This document shows positions 6,945 through 11,525 of a DNA stretch of 11,525 nt, one piece after another. Position 1 is the first letter of the stretch. Each line of letters begins with the position of its first letter. Below the pieces are notes generated by a model. That model was not told where the DNA came from. It was given only the letters and a program-made list of their open reading frames with translations, and ran no database searches. The stretch covers positions 1-11,525 of the forward strand of contig JAKSVJ010000011.1 in NCBI GenBank assembly GCA_024408015.1, written 5' to 3'. A program made the position numbers and the translations under genes. This DNA comes from Clostridia bacterium. Lineage in GTDB: Bacteria > Bacillota > Clostridia > Oscillospirales > CAG-272.

Positions 6945-7808
6945 ATGACAAGCCTTAAAAGACTATTTTCTTTAATTTTAGTTTTTATATGTATATTTAG
7001 TATTTCATGTTCAAAAAGTGACAACAAGTATGTGTTAAATAACCACATCGTGCATACGGACTCACAATGCGATGTGATTTTCTTAAGATGTGAAAATGAC
7101 ACATTATCAACAAATCTTGTTTTTAAACTTGCAAACAGGACAAACAATGATTTGACTTTCTCATTTGACAATCTTTCATATAATCTATTTTCAACTTCAT
7201 TTGGCGTTGAAAAAACAATTTCAAAAAACTCTGAAGAAGAATACGAGATTCCGGTCTTTGTTGATGAGCTTTTAATAAGTACCTTTGGAGACACAGTGGA
7301 TCTTGTAAAGTTCACTCTTAGCATCTACAGCACAAGTAGTGACGATGATAACTTTGAATCAACATGGCTTCTTGAAGGCAAAAATGTTTCAATCTACCCT
7401 ACAGGTCTTGATAAGAACACTTTTGTCGCACCTAAAAGACCTACATATATAGATGGTAAATTGCTAATCGATACAAAGGAATATTGTCTTTACTATGCGA
7501 CAAACATCTATGATGATGTTTTTGATGGAAATTTTTACCAATTCTATATTGAAAATAACACAAACGAAGAAATCTACCTAAGAGTCAACGAACTCAAAGT
7601 TGATGGAAAAGATTGTGAACCACAATTTGGTGCTACTCTTGAAAAAGGCACACGTTCCATCGACTCACTTCTCATATTCAATGACGAAGCATTAAGCATT
7701 GACGTTAATAACATCAAAAAAATAGAGTTCACAATTGAAATTGTAACCTTCAATGATGATGGTGATGAGATTTCTAAACTCATAAAAGATTGCGTGTTGG
7801 ATTTTTGA
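6945..7808 (+). CDS. Two-domain lipoprotein, paralogue 1
   Basis: This 287-residue protein has a lipoprotein signal: KR at 5-6, hydrophobic core 7-20 and a lipobox-like SISC with Cys22 as the likely lipidation site, so it should be anchored on the outer face of the membrane. The rest is rich in beta-type sequence and looks like two related domains. One contains LVFKLANRTNNDLTFSFDNL (58-77). The other contains YQFYIENNTNEEIYLRVNEL (198-217), followed by KVDG. A linker with IYPTGLDKNTFVAP (150-163) lies between them. This resembles Ig-like lipoprotein domains that carry an 'N-t---i---v----vnG' signature, but I cannot name a family. GGAGG (6935-6939) precedes the ATG. It is divergent from the DUF3846 gene and followed by a paralogue with its own promoter. 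A role as surface adhesin, exclusion or immunity protein is speculation. Confidence 0.88.
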   Translation: MTSLKRLFSLILVFICIFSISCSKSDNKYVLNNHIVHTDSQCDVIFLRCENDTLSTNLVFKLANRTNNDLTFSFDNLSYNLFSTSFGVEKTISKNSEEEYEIPVFVDELLISTFGDTVDLVKFTLSIYSTSSDDDNFESTWLLEGKNVSIYPTGLDKNTFVAPKRPTYIDGKLLIDTKEYCLYYATNIYDDVFDGNFYQFYIENNTNEEIYLRVNELKVDGKDCEPQFGATLEKGTRSIDSLLIFNDEALSIDVNNIKKIEFTIEIVTFNDDGDEISKLIKDCVLDF

Positions 7809-7813
7809 TGCAA

Positions 7814-7842
7814 TTGACTATTTTTCATTTTTGATGTATAAT
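7814..7842 (+). promoter_or_regulatory. Strong sigma-A promoter of the second lipoprotein gene
   Basis: TTGACT (7814-7819), 17-bp spacer, perfect TATAAT (7837-7842): the same two hexamers and spacing as the promoter at 6885, so the promoter was probably duplicated with the gene. The dyad over the start site of the first promoter is absent here. Confidence 0.83.
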
Positions 7843-7874
7843 TCCGTTGTTTAATACCATAATGGAGGCAAAAA

Positions 7875-8747
7875 ATGATAAATCTTAAAAGAATATTAGC
7901 TTTTGTGCTAGTATTTATATGTATCTTTAGTATTTCATGTTCAAAAAAGCCAAGTGATGAGACATATACACTTGAAAACCAAGTTGTATATAGCGATTCA
8001 AATGTTGAAGTAACCTTCTTAAAAACAGACACATCAAGATCTATGACAAACTTCATCTTCAAGTATGTTAACAAGACAAATGAAGATTTAACTTTCGAAC
8101 TAGAGTCACTCGTATTTAACTCATACATTTCAGCTTTAGGTCACGAGATTAGAGTTTTAAAGAACTCTGAATTCCAAGCTGAAGTTCCTGTATTTGTTGA
8201 AGACATCTTTGCTAAGCACATTGGCGAACACATCGACCAATTCAAATGCAAATTAAGTGTATATACGGAAACAGAAGAAGATGGTTGGACTAATATGGAT
8301 TATATAATTGACGAAGTGCCAATTGAAATATACCCTACTGGTCTTAACAAGGACACATATGTAGCTCCGGGACATCCAGTATTTGAAAACGGCAAAGTAC
8401 TTATTAATAACTCTGACTATTATCTATGTTTCGTTCAAAAAGAATATGAAGAGTATTTCGATGGTGAAACATACACATTCTATTTTGAAAACAATTCAAA
8501 CTCTTATGTAGAACCAAGATTGTCAAACATCAAAGTTGATGGCGTTGAAATTGACCCTGCAGGTAGCGACACAATGGAAGCTGGAATTCGTGGAATGGTT
8601 CAGTTATTAATTGTGTCAGAAGAAGTTGATGGTGTTGATGTACATAACATTAAAAACCTCACTTTCACTTTTGAACTAATAGAATACAACGAAGAATGGG
8701 ACGAAGTTATACTCTTCTCTCAAGATTGCACACTCACACAAGATTAA
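7875..8747 (+). CDS. Two-domain lipoprotein, paralogue 2
   Basis: This 290-residue protein is paralogous to the one before it over the full length. Both share LVFICIFSISCSK (12-24, likely lipidated Cys22) and the linker IYPTGL-K-T-VAP (152-165 here). Domain 1 carries FKYVNKTNEDLTFELESL (62-79) and domain 2 carries FYFENNSNSYVEPRLSNI (202-219), followed by KVDG. The loops differ greatly, so the duplication is old or the pair is under diversifying selection. GGAGG (7864-7868) precedes the ATG. With its own promoter it can be expressed independently, and read-through from the first gene is also possible because no terminator lies between them. No family name can be given from sequence alone. Confidence 0.87.
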   Translation: MINLKRILAFVLVFICIFSISCSKKPSDETYTLENQVVYSDSNVEVTFLKTDTSRSMTNFIFKYVNKTNEDLTFELESLVFNSYISALGHEIRVLKNSEFQAEVPVFVEDIFAKHIGEHIDQFKCKLSVYTETEEDGWTNMDYIIDEVPIEIYPTGLNKDTYVAPGHPVFENGKVLINNSDYYLCFVQKEYEEYFDGETYTFYFENNSNSYVEPRLSNIKVDGVEIDPAGSDTMEAGIRGMVQLLIVSEEVDGVDVHNIKNLTFTFELIEYNEEWDEVILFSQDCTLTQD

Positions 8748-8763
8748 TAGAAAAAGAGTTCAG

Positions 8764-8801
8764 CTAAAATTAATGCAAGAACTTGCAAAAATTTTAGTTA
8801 G
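8764..8801. repeat. Dyad-symmetric direct repeat, copy 1
   Basis: The 36 bp at 8766-8801 recur at 8944-8979 with one mismatch. Each copy is itself an inverted repeat: 16-bp arms (here 8764-8779 and 8782-8797, 14 of 16 paired) around an AA centre, with TGCAAG-AA-CTTGCA in the middle. This copy lies 16 nt after the lipoprotein stop. No T run follows, so it does not look like a terminator. Confidence 0.85.
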
Positions 8802-8825
8802 GATTATTTATTGCCACTCAGAATC

Positions 8826-8855
8826 AAGGTTCGGATCTAATTCCGGACCTTTTTT
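8826..8855 (+). terminator. Intrinsic terminator after the lipoprotein genes
   Basis: Stem AAGGTTCGGA (8826-8835) and TCCGGACCTT (8842-8851) with one G-U pair in RNA, a six-base loop and a T run to 8855. The sequence is homologous to the terminator of the ATPase gene at 10315, and the similarity starts 11 bp before this stem. Confidence 0.88.
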
Positions 8856-8891
8856 ACGTGCTCATCATCATTTCTGACGATTACGCATGCT

Positions 8892-8919
8892 AAAAATATA
8901 TGATTAAACATATATTTTT
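8892..8919. repeat. Perfect A+T-rich hairpin
   Basis: AAAAATATATG (8892-8902) and CATATATTTTT (8909-8919) form an 11-bp perfect inverted repeat around ATTAAA. It has an A run on one side and a T run on the other, so it could act as a weak bidirectional terminator or as a protein-binding site. Confidence 0.7.
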
Positions 8920-8941
8920 CCATCTCTATTCGCTTGTCTAG

Positions 8942-8979
8942 ATAAAATTATTGCAAGAACTTGCAAAAATTTTAGTTAG
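8942..8979. repeat. Dyad-symmetric direct repeat, copy 2
   Basis: Second copy of the 36-bp repeat (8944-8979; 35 of 36 identical to 8766-8801). Arms at 8942-8957 and 8960-8975 pair in 14 of 16 positions. It ends 3 bp before the -35 box of the ATPase promoter, a position suited to a regulator-binding site. Confidence 0.85.
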
Positions 8980-8982
8980 CCA

Positions 8983-9011
8983 TTGCAATTGCGAAAATTT
9001 ATTGATATAAC
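8983..9011 (+). promoter_or_regulatory. Probable sigma-A promoter of the ATPase gene
   Basis: TTGCAA (8983-8988), 17-bp spacer, TATAAC (9006-9011), 32 bp before the ATG. The hexamers are weaker than those of the lipoprotein promoters. Repeat copy 2 abuts it upstream. Confidence 0.55.
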
Positions 9012-9043
9012 ATTAATGATGAAAAAAACATAAAGGAAAAACA

Positions 9044-10294
9044 ATGATTGCCCGAAACAAATATCTTCAAGAATTAATAGACAGAATGGACAATGGGATG
9101 ATTAAAGTCATCACCGGAATCAAAAGTCGTGGAAAGTCATATTTGTTGTTTGAGATTTTCTACAACTATCTAATTGAAAATGGAATCGATAAATCTCACA
9201 TCATATCATTGCAGCTCGACGATAGAGTTAATATAAAGTATCGTGACCCTGATTGTTTGTGCGAATACGTTCACAGCAAAATCGTTGACAATAGCAAATA
9301 CTTCATTCTTTTAGACGAAGTACAATTTGTAAAAGATTTCGAAGATGTATTGAACTCTTTTCTTCACATTAAAAATCTTGATGTTTATGTTACTGGTAGT
9401 AATGCTAAATTCCTCTCCTCTGATATCATTACTGAATTTAGAGGACGTGGAGATCAAATTCACTTATCTCCTTTATCATTCAAAGAGTTCTACGATTATT
9501 CAAATTTAGATTTTGATGATGCATGGAATGAATATTCAATGTTCGGAGGCATGCCGTATCTTTTCATGTGTAAGACAGATGAACAAAAGATAAATTACTT
9601 GTCCAATTTGTTTACTGAGACATATTTAAAAGATATAGTCAACAGAAATGGCATTAAAAACACAGATGTTTTAGAAGATTTATTAAACTTTATTTCTTCA
9701 AGCGTCGGCTCTTTAACAAATCCCAACAAGCTTTCCAATTACTTCAAATCCCTAAAAAACTTACCTGTGGCTCCTAACACTATTAAGCAATATTTGGATT
9801 ACTGTATTGATTCTTTTTTAATTCAAAAAGCGTTTAGATATGATGTTAAAGGCAAAAACTATCTTGACACACCACTAAAATACTACTTCACTGATATTGG
9901 TCTTAGAAATGTAAGACTTGGCTTTAGACAACAAGAAGAAAGCCACATAATGGAAAACATCATCTACAACGAGCTAGTAATGCGTGGGTATAAGGTTGAT
10001 GTTGGTGTTGTTACTGTTAGTGAAAAGAATCAGAACAATAATTATGTAAAAAAAACATTAGAAGTTGACTTTGTATGCAATCTCGGATATGAAAGATACT
10101 ACATTCAATCTGCATTAAACATTGATAGTATTGAGAAAAAAGAACAAGAAGAAAGATCACTTCTCAACATTGACGACTCTTTTAGAAAAGTCATCATAGT
10201 TAAAGGCAACATTAAAAAATGGATGGATGAGAAAGGCATTCTTATACTTGGTTTAAAAGAATTCTTAACTGATCCAGGGTCAATAAAATCTTAA
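9044..10294 (+). CDS. AAA_14/DUF4143 family ATP-binding protein
   Basis: This 416-residue protein has the classic two-part layout of the family. The N-terminal AAA domain has Walker A GIKSRGKS (25-32), Walker B ILLDEVQ (88-94), a sensor-like VTGSNAKFLS (116-125) and FRGRGDQIHLSPLSF (132-146). This last block corresponds to the family's conserved 'l-GR----l-PlsF-Ef'. The C-terminal DUF4143 part ends in a PD-(D/E)XK-like arrangement (E309, LEVDFV at 339-344 with D342, YIQ at 353-355), so a nuclease-related fold is likely, though activity is unproven. The length is normal. AAAGGA (9032-9037) precedes the ATG. The family is widespread, often mobile and of largely unknown role. The gene has its own promoter and terminator and is opposite in strand to the transfer genes, so I read it as cargo. 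Confidence 0.93.
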   Translation: MIARNKYLQELIDRMDNGMIKVITGIKSRGKSYLLFEIFYNYLIENGIDKSHIISLQLDDRVNIKYRDPDCLCEYVHSKIVDNSKYFILLDEVQFVKDFEDVLNSFLHIKNLDVYVTGSNAKFLSSDIITEFRGRGDQIHLSPLSFKEFYDYSNLDFDDAWNEYSMFGGMPYLFMCKTDEQKINYLSNLFTETYLKDIVNRNGIKNTDVLEDLLNFISSSVGSLTNPNKLSNYFKSLKNLPVAPNTIKQYLDYCIDSFLIQKAFRYDVKGKNYLDTPLKYYFTDIGLRNVRLGFRQQEESHIMENIIYNELVMRGYKVDVGVVTVSEKNQNNNYVKKTLEVDFVCNLGYERYYIQSALNIDSIEKKEQEERSLLNIDDSFRKVIIVKGNIKKWMDEKGILILGLKEFLTDPGSIKS

Positions 10295-10305
10295 TTTACC
10301 TTCAC

Positions 10306-11022
10306 TCAAAATCTAGGTTCGGATTTAATTCCGGACCTTTTCTTTTTTGCCTCTTGAACAAGGTAAAATCCATCATTTGTGTAATTTTCAGGATTTGCAA
10401 GAGGTGAGTCCCAGCCATATACACAGCCATTTTCCATAGCACGTCTTTGCTTAATTGAAACTTTCAAAGATTTATTACACTCATCTGCGTAATTGCCATT
10501 TTCTTTTTTGTCGCAGCCATATTGTGGAAATACCTCAAAATCATCAAGGTACCTTATTCTCACTCTCTCACCTGTAAATGGACTTGTACCATGACAAAAG
10601 ATTGGCATGTTCTTCTCTTTTGCAAATTGTATCATTAACGCTTCTCTATCAAAGACATTAATTGTAATCGGGATAAGCTCACTCCATGGACGAATGAGCA
10701 CATAAAAGACAAGCGTGTCCTCATAAATCTTAAAACCCTTGTACATTTTGTAAAAAGGGCCAGGAATTGTTAAATCATTTCTCAAGATGCAAAAATCTCT
10801 TAACTCATCAAGATTTGCAAAAATGAATTTTCCTTCACATCCTTCAAGCTTATTTAAGATATCCATAATGTCGATATCATCTCTTTTTAGTGTGTTGTTT
10901 TTTATTTCTAGTTTTCCGGAAAGAAAATTTGCATCAACACTGCCAAGATATGAACTATCTTTTGTGTCTTCTATAAAGAAACATTTGTTTTCTTCCCAAA
11001 TAGATCGTTTTAATATTTTCAT
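10306..11022 (-). CDS. Hypothetical protein, unrecognised family
   Basis: This 238-residue soluble protein has no signal peptide or TM segment and no known motif that I can name. Distinctive stretches are IPGPFYKMYKGFKIYEDTLV (86-105), PIFCHGTSPFTGERVRIRYL (139-158), and near the end VYGWDSPLANPENYTNDGFY (201-220). A strong ribosome binding site, AAGAGGAG, lies 6 nt before the ATG, in the 12-nt gap after the upstream gene, so the two are an operon. Its strand matches the transfer genes, and it may be a further small gene of the same long operon cut off by the plus-strand blocks. Its last codons form part of the terminator of the convergent ATPase gene. Confidence 0.78.
   Translation of the reverse strand: MKILKRSIWEENKCFFIEDTKDSSYLGSVDANFLSGKLEIKNNTLKRDDIDIMDILNKLEGCEGKFIFANLDELRDFCILRNDLTIPGPFYKMYKGFKIYEDTLVFYVLIRPWSELIPITINVFDREALMIQFAKEKNMPIFCHGTSPFTGERVRIRYLDDFEVFPQYGCDKKENGNYADECNKSLKVSIKQRRAMENGCVYGWDSPLANPENYTNDGFYLVQEAKKKRSGIKSEPRF
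10315..10348 (+). terminator. Intrinsic terminator of the ATPase gene, inside the 3' end of the convergent gene
   Basis: Stem AGGTTCGGA (10315-10323) and TCCGGACCT (10330-10338) with one G-U pair in RNA, loop TTTAAT, then TTTT, C and six further Ts. The whole element lies inside the last codons of the minus-strand gene. It is homologous to the terminator at 8826. Confidence 0.85.
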
Positions 11023-11034
11023 TTATTTCTCCTC

Positions 11035-11525
11035 TTAATTTCTGTACCAATCATCGTAAATAGAGCCATTTATATCTATTTCTAAAATCAAGTTCAAATT
11101 AACACATCCACATGGCGTCCAAATATCATCAAGACGCAAAATAAGGCTATATTTACCATCCGGAGCATTTATTGGGATAAAGTGTGTGTTATCCCCATTT
11201 TCATTCGGAATAAGGCTTAATTTATTGTTCTCGTACATTAGCGTTGTATATAAACCACAAGAGTATTCATATTCAAATTCAGGATACAAAACGTATGCTC
11301 TTTGCGGGATTGTGAACATGTCATCACTAAAGCTTGAGTACTTATTAGGTGTAGAATTTGAAACTATAACATCAAGGCTTATTGGGTAACCTGAACGAAT
11401 GAAGTCATAATCAAGATTATTTGTCTTTATGACATTACCCAAAGCTTTAAATTCCATGCCATATTCTCTTTTTATATATTCCCCTCTTGAATACTCATAT
11501 ACTTCAAACGAAGCAGATGTCTTCT
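11035..11525 (-). CDS. Hypothetical beta-rich protein, partial (N-terminus beyond right edge)
   Basis: The frame stays open to the right edge, 22 further codons beyond the first internal ATG at 11457, reading TSASFEVYEYSRGEYIKREYG just upstream. That ATG lacks a clear ribosome binding site, so the real protein probably starts outside the window. About 162 residues are visible. They alternate short strands and turns (SGYPISLDVIVSNSTPN, IPINAPDGKYSLILRLDDIW, CVNLNLILEIDIN), which suggests a beta-sandwich domain at the C-terminus. I do not recognise the family. The stop lies 12 nt before the next gene, within whose leader the ribosome binding site falls, so the two genes are co-transcribed. Confidence 0.7.
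   Translation of the reverse strand, partial: KTSASFEVYEYSRGEYIKREYGMEFKALGNVIKTNNLDYDFIRSGYPISLDVIVSNSTPNKYSSFSDDMFTIPQRAYVLYPEFEYEYSCGLYTTLMYENNKLSLIPNENGDNTHFIPINAPDGKYSLILRLDDIWTPCGCVNLNLILEIDINGSIYDDWYRN

Larger units (their letters stand above)
8748..9043. other. Intergenic region rich in symmetric elements, no gene seen
   Basis: This 296-bp gap contains, in order, repeat copy 1, a terminator, an A+T-rich perfect hairpin, repeat copy 2 and the promoter of the ATPase gene. I found no credible coding frame on either strand. Confidence 0.8.

Noticed and set aside
6917..7324. 135-codon minus-strand open frame opposite the first lipoprotein
   Set aside because: It is antisense to a gene with strong promoter, ribosome binding site and lipoprotein signal; it resembles the antisense frame of the paralogue only because the two sense genes are paralogous.
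7574..8128. 184-codon minus-strand open frame spanning the end of one lipoprotein gene and the start of the next
   Set aside because: It is antisense to two well-supported paralogues and to the promoter between them, lacks a ribosome binding site, and its sequence is explained by the coding bias of the opposite strand.
8764..8801. Repeat copy 1 as an intrinsic terminator
   Set aside because: The stem is A+T-rich with internal mismatches and only a two-base loop, and no T run follows; a good terminator is found just downstream at 8826.
8812..8860. Left terminator block as a remnant of a minus-strand gene 3' end (the homologous right block lies in such a gene)
   Set aside because: On the minus strand it could read GPELDPNLDSEWQ-stop, but the frame is closed by a stop just upstream and differs from the frame used by the gene at 10306; a duplicated terminator explains the similarity better.
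8764..8979. CRISPR array
   Set aside because: There are only two repeat copies, separated by about 142 bp that contain a terminator and another hairpin; this is not a repeat-spacer pattern and no cas gene is visible.

Overview
The window is a piece of a conjugative element (an integrative conjugative element of the Tn1549/CTn family, or a closely related plasmid) from a low-GC Bacillota, most likely a clostridial or related gut lineage. This rests on the A+T-rich composition, AGGAGG-type ribosome binding sites, and a set of element-specific families in order: DUF3846, DUF4314, an LPD28-like protein, PcfB/DUF3801, an ArdC-like protein, a VirD4 coupling ATPase, a small two-TM pilin-like protein (Maff2/VirB2 type) and a TrbL/VirB6-like channel protein. 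No relaxase, VirB4, integrase, origin or att site is visible, so the type and boundaries of the element cannot be fixed here.

Layout. The transfer genes all lie on the minus strand and read right to left. From 6861 down to 1699 there is a tight seven-gene run with overlaps of 4-17 nt or gaps of 2-13 nt. Its last gene is the coupling protein. The pilin-like gene (628-933) and the TrbL/VirB6-like gene (open at the left edge, start at 626) follow, also on the minus strand. Two more minus-strand genes lie at the right edge (10306-11022, and one open at 11525). I do not recognise them; they may belong to the same long operon.

Three plus-strand blocks sit inside this minus-strand operon. (a) Two small three-TM membrane proteins (1023-1679) lie between the coupling protein and the pilin-like gene and end in a terminator whose stem overlaps the virD4 stop codon. 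(b) Two tandem paralogous lipoproteins (6945-8747) each have a near-consensus promoter and two related beta-type domains. (c) An AAA_14/DUF4143 ATPase (9044-10294) has its own promoter and terminator. I read these blocks as cargo, because the strand and the private promoters and terminators set them apart from the transfer genes. Blocks a and b share a very similar leader just before their start codons. Blocks b and c end in homologous terminators, and a 36-bp dyad-symmetric repeat occurs twice between b and c.

How the genes fit together. VirD4, with PcfB as a probable accessory factor, would receive the processed DNA and pass it to a type IV secretion channel whose inner-membrane part includes the TrbL/VirB6-like protein and the pilin-like protein. 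The small DUF proteins upstream are standard passengers of this operon type with no settled function. The lipoproteins would be displayed on the outer face of the cell membrane. The roles of the membrane-protein pair and the ATPase are unknown.
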